In this document: positions 46,257 to 55,787 of the stretch, piece by piece
Layout: each line of letters starts with the position of its first letter
Position numbering within the stretch: the stretch's first letter is position 1
Source of the DNA: Flavisolibacter ginsengisoli DSM 18119
Lineage (GTDB): Bacteria; Bacteroidota; Bacteroidia; Chitinophagales; Chitinophagaceae
Assembly: GCF_900129295.1 (NCBI RefSeq)
Contig: NZ_FQUU01000003.1
Location: 1 to 64,000 of the forward strand
Direction: 5' to 3'
DNA: 64,000 nucleotides
Notes under the pieces: model-generated
Database searches by the model: none
What the model was told of the DNA's origin: nothing
Seen by the model: the letters and a program-made list of their open reading frames with translations, nothing else
Program-made: the position numbers and the translations under genes

Positions 46257-47388
46257 GCAATCAATAACACAGGAAGACATTAAAGCAGTAACCGAAACAC
46301 TGCAATCTGATTTTTTGACACAGGGCCCTAAAATCACTGAGTTTGAAAAGTCTTTCGCAAATTATATTGGTGCTAAATATGCAATTGCTGTGAGCAATGG
46401 AACAGCAGCTTTACATCTTGCAGCAATGGCACTGGGAGTTAATGAAAACACAAACGTAATAACAACACCTATCACATTTGCTGCATCTGCTAACTGTATT
46501 CGGTATTGCGGGGGTAATGTATATTTTGCTGATATTGATCCTGACACCTATCTTCTTGATATAAATAAAGTTGAAGAATTGATCCAATCTAAGCCAAACG
46601 GATTTTTCCAGGGAATTATCCCGGTTGATTTTGCTGGAAGGGCAGTGAACCTTGAAGCTTTCCGGAAGCTGGCTAATAAATATAAACTCTGGATTTTGGA
46701 AGATGCCTGCCATGCTCCCGGCGGTTATTTCACTGATTCAGACAATGTGCAACAATGGTGTGGGAATAGTCAATTTGCTGAAGCCGCTATTTTCTCTTTT
46801 CATCCTGTAAAACATATTGCCTGCGGGGAAGGAGGCGCGATTACAACCAATGATGAAAGAATATACAAAAAATTGTTATTGCTCCGCACACATGGCATTA
46901 CAAAAGATCCTGCATTGATGCTGGAAAACCACGGAGGATGGTATTATGAAATGCAGGAACTCGGATATAATTATCGCCTGACAGATTTCCAGGCTGCTTT
47001 GGGGCTTTCACAATTACAAAGAGCCAATGAAGGATTAAAAAGAAGAAGAGAAATCGCAAAAAAATATAACGAAGCTTTTAATGCCAAAAAAGGATTTAAA
47101 GGACAGTCTGGTTATGTAGAAGGGCATGCTTACCATCTTTATGTTATTGAAGTTGAAAACCGAGATTTGCTATATAACTTTTTACGGGAGAAAAAAATTT
47201 TTACGCAAGTACATTATATACCAGTTCATTTACAGCCGTACTACCAATCCTTAGGTTTTAAAAAAGGTGACTTCCCAAATGCAGAAGCTTATTATGAAGA
47301 ATGTCTAAGCTTACCAATATACCCTACGCTAACAGAGGAAGAACAGCAGTATGTTATTGATATATTAAACGATTTTTTTTATGAGTGA
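46234..47388 (+). CDS. pseC: UDP-4-amino-4,6-dideoxy-AltNAc transaminase, PseC
   Basis: The start at 46234 (MNPIPYGKQSI) gives 384 residues and fits family N-termini; an ATG 9 bp upstream is possible. This DegT-type PLP enzyme has NGTAALHLAAMALG, EDACHAPGG and the PLP Lys in FSFHPVKHIACGEGGAI (near 195). It transfers an amino group to C4 of the PseB product. Its end overlaps the following methyltransferase start by 8 bp. Confidence 0.93.
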   Translation: MNPIPYGKQSITQEDIKAVTETLQSDFLTQGPKITEFEKSFANYIGAKYAIAVSNGTAALHLAAMALGVNENTNVITTPITFAASANCIRYCGGNVYFADIDPDTYLLDINKVEELIQSKPNGFFQGIIPVDFAGRAVNLEAFRKLANKYKLWILEDACHAPGGYFTDSDNVQQWCGNSQFAEAAIFSFHPVKHIACGEGGAITTNDERIYKKLLLLRTHGITKDPALMLENHGGWYYEMQELGYNYRLTDFQAALGLSQLQRANEGLKRRREIAKKYNEAFNAKKGFKGQSGYVEGHAYHLYVIEVENRDLLYNFLREKKIFTQVHYIPVHLQPYYQSLGFKKGDFPNAEAYYEECLSLPIYPTLTEEEQQYVIDILNDFFYE

Positions 47389-48055
47389 TGGGAAGCAAAA
47401 AAGTGCCTTCCTGGAGTACGAGGCAAATCAATGGTTCAAAAGGAATTTTGAAGCTTTAAAGAATTATAGGGAGAAAGATGATAAGATCATATGCTTATTA
47501 AAAGATTATAAGATAGAACCAGTCCGGATACTTGAGATAGGGTGCAGTGCAGGTCATCGATTAAATGGATTAAAAAAAACGTATCCACTAACAGATGTTT
47601 ATGGCGGTAGAGCCATCAAAGGAAGCCATTGCGTATGGGGAAACACATTATCCAAATGTGCATTTTTTGAATGCAACTGCAGATGACATGAACAAGTTTG
47701 GGGACGAAAGTTTTGACGTTGTTATAGTAGGATTTGTATTTTACGTAATCAAAAGACGCTTGCTGTTAAAATCAATTTCTGAAATAGACAGGGTTTTAAA
47801 GGATAAAGGATATTTAATCATAATGGATTTTTTTACTGAAACGACAGTTAAAAAAACTATGTCCACATTAATGAGTTTTCAGCTTATTCTATTAAGGAGA
47901 ATTATGATGAAGTTTTTACGGCTACGCATTTGTATCATTTGATGGATAAGTCTTGTTACAACCACGAGACACTACAAAAAGATGGACAGGAAGATTTTCA
48001 AAATTTATATTCCATATCTCTGCTTAAGAAGGACCTGAATGCAAGCTATAAATAA
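47381..48055 (+). pseudogene. SAM-dependent methyltransferase, broken by two compensating frameshifts
   Basis: The first part (47381 to about 47605) encodes RILEIGCSAGHRLNGLKK, a SAM-binding motif I. At 47603-47607 (GGCGG) the frame shifts, and FGDESFDVVIVGFVFYVIKR and GYLIIMDF (motifs II and III) follow in another frame. At the seven-A run 47850-47856 the frame shifts again and continues as NYVHINEFSAY, then QNLYSISLLKK to a stop at 48053. One surplus base and one missing base restore a single protein of about 224 residues. It is either a recent pseudogene or two sequencing errors. The intact version would methylate a small molecule or sugar. Confidence 0.8.
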
Positions 48056-48911
48056 GATAATTTTAGGTACTGTTCAATTTGGTCTTTCTTATGGCATTAA
48101 TAATAATGCGGGCAAACCATCTTACGAGGAGGTAACGAAGATATTAGATAAAGCGTATGATTTCGGAATAAGTACATTAGACACAGCCGCTGCTTATGGG
48201 GATGCTATTGACATAATTGGAAAATATCATTCCGAGCGGGAACATCGATTTGCTATAGTCAATAAATTTCATGTCGATAACAATGATTTTAACCTTGAAA
48301 GCATTGTTCAACACAATCTTCAACGACTGCAAATAAAATCTTATCGGGCATATCTTTTTCATAGCTTTTCAGATTATTTGATCCATAAAAATTTGATTCA
48401 GAATTTATTAAAGTTGAAGGAAAGGGGTGCATTAGAACGTATTGGGGTTTCTGTTTATACTAATGAAGAATTGGAATCTTTGCTAACAGAGCCAGGCATT
48501 GACCTGATACAATTACCATACAACCTGCTTGATAATGATTCTCTTAGGGGTTATTGGTTAATGCAGGCAAAGCAAAAAGGAATTCTGTTGCATGTCCGCT
48601 CAGTATTTTTGCAGGGATTATTTTTTAAGCTTATAGATTCTTTCCCTTCCATTCTCCAGCCATTAACTCCACATATAAAAAAGCTGGAAGCCATTGCAAA
48701 AGAAGCAGGAACAAATATAGCTGCTCTGGCTTTGCAATATGTGCTGCAAAATACGTTAGTCGACGGCGTTTTAATTGGTGTTGATAGCCTTAATCAATTG
48801 CAAAATAATATTGACCTGCTGCAACATTCTATTGACAAAAATGTTTTTAGCGAAGTAAATAAAATCTCAGTAAAGGAAAAACAGTTACTTAATCCTGTTA
48901 ATTGGATATAA
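48039..48911 (+). CDS. Aldo/keto reductase of the pseudaminic acid locus
   Basis: The 290-residue protein is a short aldo/keto reductase: IILGTVQFGLSYGINN at the start, STLDTAAAYGDA (Asp and Tyr), IVNKFHV (Lys) and AYLFHSF (His) in order, and a NADP segment VDGVLIGVDSLNQL near the end. Members with this GTVQFG start are frequent in nonulosonic acid loci, where their step is not settled. It overlaps the end of the broken methyltransferase by 17 bp and is followed by a class III aminotransferase. Confidence 0.88.
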   Translation: MQAINKIILGTVQFGLSYGINNNAGKPSYEEVTKILDKAYDFGISTLDTAAAYGDAIDIIGKYHSEREHRFAIVNKFHVDNNDFNLESIVQHNLQRLQIKSYRAYLFHSFSDYLIHKNLIQNLLKLKERGALERIGVSVYTNEELESLLTEPGIDLIQLPYNLLDNDSLRGYWLMQAKQKGILLHVRSVFLQGLFFKLIDSFPSILQPLTPHIKKLEAIAKEAGTNIAALALQYVLQNTLVDGVLIGVDSLNQLQNNIDLLQHSIDKNVFSEVNKISVKEKQLLNPVNWI

Positions 48912-48938
48912 AACTTAAACGAAAGAAAATTAATCAAA

Positions 48939-50276
48939 ATGGATTTCAGGAATTCAATAAAATATAGGGAAGTCATCCACAAATTGGTTCCAGGTGGCGC
49001 GCATACTTACTCTAAAGGTGATGATCAATTTCCGGAATTAGCTCCGGCAGCAATTGAGCGGGGTAAAGGAGCCTGGTTGTGGGATATTGATGGCAATAAA
49101 TTTCTTGATTGCTCCATGGGGCTTACGTCAGTAAGTTTAGGACATGCTTTTGAGCCAGTTTTGGACCGGGTGAAAATAGAGCTTGATAAAGGCGTGAATT
49201 TTCAACGTCCCAGTGTGATTGAAAAGGAAATGGGGGAAACTTTTTTAGAACTTGTGCCACAGCACGACATGATAAAATTTGCAAAAAATGGTTCCATTGT
49301 AACCACAGCTGCGGTAAAATTGGCACGTGCTTTTACCAAAAGAAAATTGATTGCTTTTCCAGGTGACCACCCTTTTTATTCTTATGATGATTGGTTCATT
49401 GGTAAAACAGCCTGTGACAGAGGGGTGCCAGATGAAACAAAAGAACTGTCTGTAACATTCAAGTCTTGTGATATAAATTCCTTAAAAGCTTTATTTGAGA
49501 AGTACCCCGGGCAGATAGCTGGTGTTATTACAGAACCTGAGAAAAATTTTTGCAATAAGAATTGTGCCTGTGGGGGAGAACCCGGTACGTTTTTAAAGGC
49601 TGCTATAGAATTGGTACATCAGAACGGCGCACTTTTTATTCTTGATGAAATGATCACAGGTTTTAAAACAGGTTTTCCTGGTTCAATAGCAAAATATGGT
49701 TTGGAGCCTGATATGGCAACCTGGGGAAAAGGAATCGCCAATGGCTTTTCATTTTGTGCATTAACAGGTAAGAGGGCAGTTATGGAATTAGGGAGTATTG
49801 ATATACCTGGTCAGGAGAAAGTTTTCCTTATTTCTACTACTCATGGTGGTGAAACACATGGCATAGGTGCTTGCCTGGCTACCATAGACTTTTTTAAGAA
49901 AAATGAAGTAATTAAAAAGTTGCAAGAGACCGGAAAAACTATTATAGAAAAGTGCAGGGTGATTATTAAAAACGCTGACCTAAATGATTACATTATTGTT
50001 TCAGATTCGGAATGGATGCCTGCATTTGTTTTTAAAAATAGAAATGGGACTGCCGATATGGGTTACCGGACTTTGTTTATGCAGGAGATGATTAAAAACG
50101 GAGTTTTATTTCAAGGCATTTTTACATGTAGCTTCAGCCATAATTTGGATGAGATCAATGCCTTTACTTCTGCATTTAAAAAAGCTTCAGATGTTTACAA
50201 ACAAGCATTGGAGAATTCTTATAAGGACTATCTGGTGGGTAATGCAACAAAGCCTGTATTCAGGAAAATTGTTTAA
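48939..50276 (+). CDS. Class III aminotransferase, glutamate-1-semialdehyde aminomutase-like
   Basis: The 445-residue PLP enzyme has GGAHTYSKGDDQFPEL near residue 20, the class III NGSIVTTAAVKLARAFT, ALFILDEMITGFKTGFPG (Asp for the PLP nitrogen) and the PLP Lys in MATWGKGIANG near 268. A Cys cluster (FCNKNCACGGEPG) near 205 is unusual for plain glutamate-1-semialdehyde aminomutase. Haem synthesis is unlikely in this setting. It more likely acts on a sugar or on a substituent of the nonulosonic acid. Confidence 0.85.
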   Translation: MDFRNSIKYREVIHKLVPGGAHTYSKGDDQFPELAPAAIERGKGAWLWDIDGNKFLDCSMGLTSVSLGHAFEPVLDRVKIELDKGVNFQRPSVIEKEMGETFLELVPQHDMIKFAKNGSIVTTAAVKLARAFTKRKLIAFPGDHPFYSYDDWFIGKTACDRGVPDETKELSVTFKSCDINSLKALFEKYPGQIAGVITEPEKNFCNKNCACGGEPGTFLKAAIELVHQNGALFILDEMITGFKTGFPGSIAKYGLEPDMATWGKGIANGFSFCALTGKRAVMELGSIDIPGQEKVFLISTTHGGETHGIGACLATIDFFKKNEVIKKLQETGKTIIEKCRVIIKNADLNDYIIVSDSEWMPAFVFKNRNGTADMGYRTLFMQEMIKNGVLFQGIFTCSFSHNLDEINAFTSAFKKASDVYKQALENSYKDYLVGNATKPVFRKIV

Positions 50277-50278
50277 GC

Positions 50279-51280
50279 TTGAAGAGAAGAGTAATATTAC
50301 GCGCAGATGGAAACTCAAAAATTGGCTTGGGTCATGTCCATAGAATTTATGCATTAGCTCAAATATTAGAGCCTCATTTTGATTGCATCATCAATATTCA
50401 GGAACCATCAAGTTCAATTTACAATTTATTTGGAACAAAATTTATTGTGCATTCATTGCCAAATTCAATTTATGGATCTGAAGCATTTTATAATGAATTG
50501 GTAAATGAGGTAACTGATACGGATATTGTAGTATTGGATGGATATGGGTTCAACACAGAATATCAAAGAAGGTTAAAAGCAAGAGCATATAAACTGGTTA
50601 GCATCGATGACATCCATCAAACGCATTTTCTTTCTGATGTGATTATTAATCATTCAGGAGGTATTACAGATTCTGATTATGATTATGAACCAGATTCTGT
50701 TTTATTGCTTGGGCCTGCATATACTCTAATTAAAAAAGAATTCCTGCATTCAGTCAGAAAGGAAAATTTAAATCAATTTCCGCCCAGTATCTTAATTAAT
50801 TTTGGTGGTGCCGACCCTCAAAATAAAACCTTAACTACTCTGGAAAGCTTACTTAATAACTTTCTTGACTTTGGGCATTTGCATATAATTGTTGGTTCTG
50901 CTTATTTGTACTTAAAAGAACTTCAGCAAGTTATTAAATCAGCGGTACCTGCGGTTTTCTTACATACAGATTGTACCACAGAAGAAGTCATTTCCATAAT
51001 GCATCAGTGCAATGTGGCTATTTTGGCACCTAGTACCATATTATTCGAATATGTAACCATACGAGGTTTAGCTTTTATAGAACAAACTGCTGATAACCAA
51101 AAGGATGTTTATGATTATTTTATATCGTCACAATTGGCGCTGCCTGTATCATACCTAAATGAAATCTTGACGAGCGAAAAAGTTTATATGGCAAAGGCTT
51201 CCAAATTAATAGCTAATCAAAATAAAGTATTTGATAGGAAATCAGGCGATAGGCTATTAAAGATCTTTTTGAATTTATAA
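50279..51280 (+). CDS. pseG: UDP-2,4-diacetamido-2,4,6-trideoxy-altropyranose hydrolase, PseG
   Basis: The 333-residue protein starts with TTG two bases after the previous stop; RVILRADGNSKIGLGHVHR at its N-terminus is the expected PseG start and no in-frame ATG is suitable. ADGNxxIGxGHxxR is the catalytic and substrate loop of this GT28-like hydrolase, and ILINFGGADPQN near 170 and LAPSTILFEYV complete the GT-B fold. It removes UDP from the diacetamido sugar. The PseH gene starts directly at the next base. Confidence 0.92.
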   Translation: MKRRVILRADGNSKIGLGHVHRIYALAQILEPHFDCIINIQEPSSSIYNLFGTKFIVHSLPNSIYGSEAFYNELVNEVTDTDIVVLDGYGFNTEYQRRLKARAYKLVSIDDIHQTHFLSDVIINHSGGITDSDYDYEPDSVLLLGPAYTLIKKEFLHSVRKENLNQFPPSILINFGGADPQNKTLTTLESLLNNFLDFGHLHIIVGSAYLYLKELQQVIKSAVPAVFLHTDCTTEEVISIMHQCNVAILAPSTILFEYVTIRGLAFIEQTADNQKDVYDYFISSQLALPVSYLNEILTSEKVYMAKASKLIANQNKVFDRKSGDRLLKIFLNL

Positions 51281-51766
51281 ATGAACTTAAAACTAAGATT
51301 GGCACGGGCCACTGATTTACAGATGATATTTCGTTGGGCTAATGATCCTGTTGTTCGGGCCAATGCTTTTAATCCTCATCAAATTACTCTGGAAGATCAT
51401 ACAAAATGGTACAATGAAAAAATGAAAAACAGGAATACGATTTTTTTGATCTTGGAGATGAACGATGAACCAGCAGGTCAAATAAGGTATGAGTTGCAGG
51501 AAGATGAAATTATTATTAATTATATGATTGCCACAGAGTATCGTGGGCATGGACTTGGCAACGAGATACTTGGTCTTGGAGAAAAATATTTGGCGGTAAT
51601 TGAGCTTCCGGAAAACATACATAAGATTGTAGGATATGTAAAAAAAGAAAATATCGCATCGTTAAAAGCCTTTAATAAAAATAATTACCTCTGTTTGGAA
51701 AACGAGGGTCAAAACCATTCAGGGTCATTCAGATTCGAAAAATTAATTCAGAGAAATGCAGATTAA
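51281..51766 (+). CDS. pseH: UDP-4-amino-4,6-dideoxy-AltNAc N-acetyltransferase, PseH
   Basis: The 161-residue GNAT protein has LRLARATDLQMIFRWANDP at the start, AGQIRYE, and the acetyl-CoA loop IATEYRGHGLGNEILGLGEKY (near 90). Its size and position between PseG and PseI fit PseH, which acetylates the 4-amino group of the PseC product. It begins immediately after the pseG stop and overlaps pseI by 11 bp. Confidence 0.88.
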   Translation: MNLKLRLARATDLQMIFRWANDPVVRANAFNPHQITLEDHTKWYNEKMKNRNTIFLILEMNDEPAGQIRYELQEDEIIINYMIATEYRGHGLGNEILGLGEKYLAVIELPENIHKIVGYVKKENIASLKAFNKNNYLCLENEGQNHSGSFRFEKLIQRNAD

Positions 51767-52799
51767 TAATTACCAGATAAACACAGGAAATCAACCTTTC
51801 ATAATAGCAGAAATGTCTGGCAACCACAACCAATCATTAGACAGGGCATTGGCGATTGTAGATGCCGCCGCGGACGCAGGGGTTCAGGCAATCAAGCTTC
51901 AAACATATACGGCTGATACAATAACAATGGATGCAAAAGGGGGTGCCTTTGAAATTGATGATGCCAATTCATTGTGGAAAGGCAAGAATCTTTACCAGTT
52001 ATATAGGGAAGCCTATACTCCCTGGGAATGGCATCAGTCTATATTTGATCATGCAAAATCAAGAGGCTTGATTGCCTTTAGTAGTCCATTTGACGAAACA
52101 GCAGTTGACTTTTTGGAGAGCCTGGATGTTCCAGCTTATAAAATTGCATCTTTTGAAAACAATCATATCCCACTAATTAAAAAGGTGGCCCAAACAGGTA
52201 AGCCTGTTATTGTATCTACAGGCGTTTCTTCACTAAGCGACATAGAACTAGTGGTTACAACTTTAAGAAATAATGGATGCGAAAACTTTGCATTGTTAAA
52301 ATGCACAAGTACCTATCCGGCTTTGCCTACGAATACAAATTTGAAAACAATCCCTCATCTGCGCGAAATGTTTCATTGCGAAGTTGGTTTATCAGACCAT
52401 ACAATGGGAGTTGGAGTTTCTGTAGGAGCGATAGTGTTAGGGGCTACAATTATAGAAAAACACGTTACACTCAATAGGGCAGATGGCGGAGTTGATAGTG
52501 CTTTTTCATTAGAGCCACATGAATTAAAGGCACTGGTCCAGGAAACAGAGAGAGCATGGCAAGCATTGGGCAGGGTGCAATATGGAGTACAGGAAACAGA
52601 AAATAAGAGCATTTTATTTAAACGGTCTATTTATGCAGTAAAGGATATTGAGGCAGGTGAAATAATAACTGCAGAACATATTCGGGTTATCAGGCCGGGA
52701 AATGGATTGCACCCCAAATATTTTGAGGAATTAATTGGTAAAAAAGCCCAAAAGTCCTTCAAAAAAGGCTCTCCCTTTACCCATGAAGGCTTAGCCTAA
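51756..52799 (+). CDS. pseI: Pseudaminic acid synthase, PseI
   Basis: The 347-residue protein has the NeuB-type TIM barrel with PFIIAEMSGNHNQSLDRAL, AIKLQTYTADTIT, ALLKCTSTYPA and GLSDHTMGVGVSVGAI, and EKHVTLNRADGGVDSAFSL. EMSGNHNQ is typical of PseI rather than sialic acid synthases. A C-terminal SAF (antifreeze-like) domain spans about 285-347. It condenses the trideoxy sugar with phosphoenolpyruvate to give pseudaminic acid. Confidence 0.95.
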   Translation: MQINNYQINTGNQPFIIAEMSGNHNQSLDRALAIVDAAADAGVQAIKLQTYTADTITMDAKGGAFEIDDANSLWKGKNLYQLYREAYTPWEWHQSIFDHAKSRGLIAFSSPFDETAVDFLESLDVPAYKIASFENNHIPLIKKVAQTGKPVIVSTGVSSLSDIELVVTTLRNNGCENFALLKCTSTYPALPTNTNLKTIPHLREMFHCEVGLSDHTMGVGVSVGAIVLGATIIEKHVTLNRADGGVDSAFSLEPHELKALVQETERAWQALGRVQYGVQETENKSILFKRSIYAVKDIEAGEIITAEHIRVIRPGNGLHPKYFEELIGKKAQKSFKKGSPFTHEGLA

Positions 52800-52845
52800 A
52801 AGGACCGTTTAAATCAAAAGCATTATATTAATTTGTAAGTTTGAA

Positions 52846-53553
52846 ATGAAAGCAATCGCAATTATAACAGCAAGAGGTGGGAGCAAAAGAATACCCAGGA
52901 AAAATATAAAAAGATTTCTGGGTAAGCCAATTATTCTATACTCAATAGAAGCAGCCTTGCAGTCGGGCATTTTCGACGTAGTCATGGTATCAACTGACGA
53001 TTTGGAAATTGCTGAAGTAGCTAAGAAAGCTGGAGCTGAGGTACCATTTCTGCGCTCGGAAGCGACATCAACTGATTTCTCCTCTACAGCAGATGTTTTA
53101 GTTGAAGTATTGGAGAGGTTCAAAGCCGAAGGGAAAGAGTTTGAATATGCATGTTGCTGTTATCCAACAGCTCCTTTTATAACTCCTGAAAAATTGAAAA
53201 CAGCTTTTGAGATGCTCCAACATGCTGACGCGGATACAATATTGCCTATTGCTAAATACAGTGTTCCTATCTGGTGGGCACTTAAGTTGAATAACAATCA
53301 GGTATCCTTTCATTGGCCGGAAAATGAATTAAAAAGATCACAAGACCTGCCAGCTGCTTATTTCGATACAGGTCAATTCTATTTTTTTAGCGTACAAAGA
53401 TTTTTAAAGAGCAAAAGTATATTTACGAATAACACCATAGGTCTGGAAGTGCCGGAAACTGAAGTACAGGATATCGATAATGAGGAAGATTGGAATCTGG
53501 CGGAAATAAAATACAGGTGGTTACACGAAAAGCAAAATAAAAATGTCTTTTAA
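52846..53553 (+). CDS. pseF: Pseudaminic acid cytidylyltransferase, PseF
   Basis: The 235-residue protein has IAIITARGGSKRIPRKNIK (4-22), the CMP-NeuAc synthetase-type nucleotide loop, VSTDDLEIAEVAKKAG, CCCYPTAPFITPEKL and AYFDTGQFYFF. These fit PseF. It activates pseudaminic acid to CMP-Pse, closing the pathway. It overlaps the next gene by 11 bp. Confidence 0.94.
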   Translation: MKAIAIITARGGSKRIPRKNIKRFLGKPIILYSIEAALQSGIFDVVMVSTDDLEIAEVAKKAGAEVPFLRSEATSTDFSSTADVLVEVLERFKAEGKEFEYACCCYPTAPFITPEKLKTAFEMLQHADADTILPIAKYSVPIWWALKLNNNQVSFHWPENELKRSQDLPAAYFDTGQFYFFSVQRFLKSKSIFTNNTIGLEVPETEVQDIDNEEDWNLAEIKYRWLHEKQNKNVF

Positions 53554-54478
53554 GGCCCTTGTTATTGGGTGCGGCAATATAGGGTCGGGTTATGACTTTA
53601 GCAATGACCAGGTGCTAACCCATGCCAAAGCCTTTAGGTTAAATCCGGAGATTGAGTTTAGTGTCTCAGATGTTAATGAAAAGGCTGCAATTGAAACGGC
53701 AACTAAATATGGCGTTAGGTATTATACAAGGCTTTCAGATGAAGAATTAAAAGAGTTTAATATAATCAGTCTTTGTACCAGTACAAAATACCATTTTGAA
53801 TACCTAAAAAGAATATCCGGATTAAGTTCTCCTTTTATAATTTGTGAGAAGCCTGTGGTTGCTACTCTTAATGAAGTGAATGCTTTACGAACATTGGAAC
53901 TTGACCCTCAAAAAATTTTAGTTAATTATATTCGCCGGTTCCAACCCGGTTATCATTTATTGAAACACAGGCTTGCTGAAATATGCCACGTAGAGCAAAT
54001 CAATTTAATTAACTTAAAATACCACAGGGGCCTTTTAAACAGCGCAAGTCATGGACTTGACCTGTTAACATTTTTGCTGGAAAGGGAAGTAAGATTTGAC
54101 GAGGTTCAAATGCTTTCCAAGGGTTTTGATGCGTTTGAAACAGACCCAACTATTATTGGTAGCTTTTTGTTGAATGGTATACCGGTAATGTTGCAGGGCT
54201 TTATTGATAGTACGTATTCTATTTTCGAAGTGGAAATATATACTAAAAGTCAAAAGATACTTATTGAGAATAGCGGAGATACTATTAAGTATTACAAAAC
54301 TGTTGACGGAGTTTTATTTGAAGATCGGAACATGCGGCAAGAGGAGGTACTAAAGGACTATATGGTTGCTGTAGTAGAGAAAGCTTTAAGCTGTATGAAA
54401 GGGAACTCAGAAACAAATTTTTCAAGTGCTTTGCAATTAAATGAAGAAGTGCTCAAATTAATAGAAACAATCAAATAA
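53543..54478 (+). CDS. Gfo/Idh/MocA-family oxidoreductase
   Basis: The 311-residue protein has an N-terminal Rossmann domain (ALVIGCGNIGSGYDF) and the EKP motif in FIICEKPVVATLNEV near 108. The C-terminal alpha/beta domain is as expected for the family. Family members oxidise or reduce sugar hydroxyls with NAD(P). With the DegT aminotransferase directly downstream (1 bp between stop and start) it could make an amino sugar, for example a 3-keto sugar followed by amination. The gene pair is likely co-translated. Confidence 0.88.
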   Translation: MSFKALVIGCGNIGSGYDFSNDQVLTHAKAFRLNPEIEFSVSDVNEKAAIETATKYGVRYYTRLSDEELKEFNIISLCTSTKYHFEYLKRISGLSSPFIICEKPVVATLNEVNALRTLELDPQKILVNYIRRFQPGYHLLKHRLAEICHVEQINLINLKYHRGLLNSASHGLDLLTFLLEREVRFDEVQMLSKGFDAFETDPTIIGSFLLNGIPVMLQGFIDSTYSIFEVEIYTKSQKILIENSGDTIKYYKTVDGVLFEDRNMRQEEVLKDYMVAVVEKALSCMKGNSETNFSSALQLNEEVLKLIETIK

Positions 54479-54479
54479 T

Positions 54480-55787
54480 ATGGCTAAGCTAGCTTTAAAG
54501 GGCGGGAGCCCGATTCGTGAAAAACTATTTCCTGCTTATAATACAATAGGTGCTGAAGAGAAAAAAGCAGTAATGGAGGTGTTGGATACAGGTAATTTAT
54601 CACAATACCTTGGCGCTTGGGATCCAGACTTTTACGGTGGTCCCAATGTGCAGGCTTTTGAAGCAGCCTGGGCAGATTCTATTGGTGTGAAATACGGCAT
54701 TTCAGTAAACTCAAACACTTCAGGATTGTTTACATCTATTGGTGCCATTGGAATACAGCCGGGAGATGAAGTAATCGTATCTCCTTACACCATGTCGGCT
54801 AGTGCTATTGCGCCCCTAGTGTATGGAGGTATACCCATATTTGCTGATATTGATTCTGTAACTTTTTGCATGGATCCTAAAAGCATAGAGCAAAAAATAA
54901 CTCCAAGGACTAAAGCAATTCTGGTAGTGCACATCTTTGGGCATCCGGCTGATATGGATGCAATCATGAGCATAGCTAAAAAACACAATTTATATGTTAT
55001 AGAAGATTGTGCCCAAGCACCAATGGGGAAGTACAAAGGAAGATATGTAGGTACCATTGGTGATATTGGAGTGTTTAGCCTGAACTACCACAAGCATATT
55101 CATACAGGCGAAGGCGGAGTAATTACAACTAACAACCAGGGTTTGGCGGAGCGTTGCCAGATGATCCGCAATCATGCAGAAAACATCGTTGGTCCTAAAG
55201 AAATAAAGGATCTTACGAACCTGATAGGCTATAATTACCGTATGACAGAGATAGAAAGTGCCATTGGCATTGAGCAATTAAAAAAGCTGCCTACGCTATT
55301 GGATCAGCGACTGGAAAACGTTGCTTATTTAAACGAACAATTAGTTAGGTATCCTGCTTTGGAATTACAGCCAGAACTTAAAGATGGCTCAGTACATACA
55401 TATTATGTGCATCCAATTAAATTCAATAAAGAAATTGCAGGAATAGATCGAAACCTGTTTGTTGAAGCCTTGTCAGCTGAATTGCCCTCTGCTGTTTTAC
55501 GAGAAACGGCCCCTTTAATAGGTTCGGGTTATGTGAAGCCACTTTATTTGCAACCAATATACCAGGAAAAGGCAGCCTGGGCCTTTAACCCGGCACTTTA
55601 TAAAAATATTGTTGACTACAGCAAGGGGATTTGCCCGGTCACTGAGGAAATGCATTTTGAGAAATTATTTGGGCATGAATACATGCGACCAGGAATGACA
55701 AAGGGCGATTTAAGAGATGTGGTAAACGCATTTGACAAGATCTTTGAAAATATTAATGAACTGAAAGTTGAATGTATAACTGCTTAA
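54480..55787 (+). CDS. DegT/DnrJ/EryC1/StrS aminotransferase
   Basis: The 435-residue PLP enzyme has SVNSNTSGLFTSIGAIGI, GDEVIVSPYTMSASAIAPL, EDCAQAPMGKYKG and the PLP Lys in FSLNYHKHIHTGEGG near 208. It has an additional C-terminal region compared with PseC and a start (LALKGGSPIREKLFP) typical of sugar aminotransferases that act on keto sugars. It presumably aminates the product of the preceding Gfo/Idh oxidoreductase. It overlaps the next gene by 16 bp. Confidence 0.92.
   Translation: MAKLALKGGSPIREKLFPAYNTIGAEEKKAVMEVLDTGNLSQYLGAWDPDFYGGPNVQAFEAAWADSIGVKYGISVNSNTSGLFTSIGAIGIQPGDEVIVSPYTMSASAIAPLVYGGIPIFADIDSVTFCMDPKSIEQKITPRTKAILVVHIFGHPADMDAIMSIAKKHNLYVIEDCAQAPMGKYKGRYVGTIGDIGVFSLNYHKHIHTGEGGVITTNNQGLAERCQMIRNHAENIVGPKEIKDLTNLIGYNYRMTEIESAIGIEQLKKLPTLLDQRLENVAYLNEQLVRYPALELQPELKDGSVHTYYVHPIKFNKEIAGIDRNLFVEALSAELPSAVLRETAPLIGSGYVKPLYLQPIYQEKAAWAFNPALYKNIVDYSKGICPVTEEMHFEKLFGHEYMRPGMTKGDLRDVVNAFDKIFENINELKVECITA

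Noticed and set aside
47850-47856. Programmed frameshifting at the seven-A run
   Set aside because: The other break at 47603-47607 has no slippery run, and both would be needed to make the protein; error or decay is simpler.
47595-47942. A 115-residue ORF as an independent gene
   Set aside because: It holds methyltransferase motifs that continue the upstream frame and is followed by the C-terminus in the third frame, so it is a fragment of the frameshifted methyltransferase.
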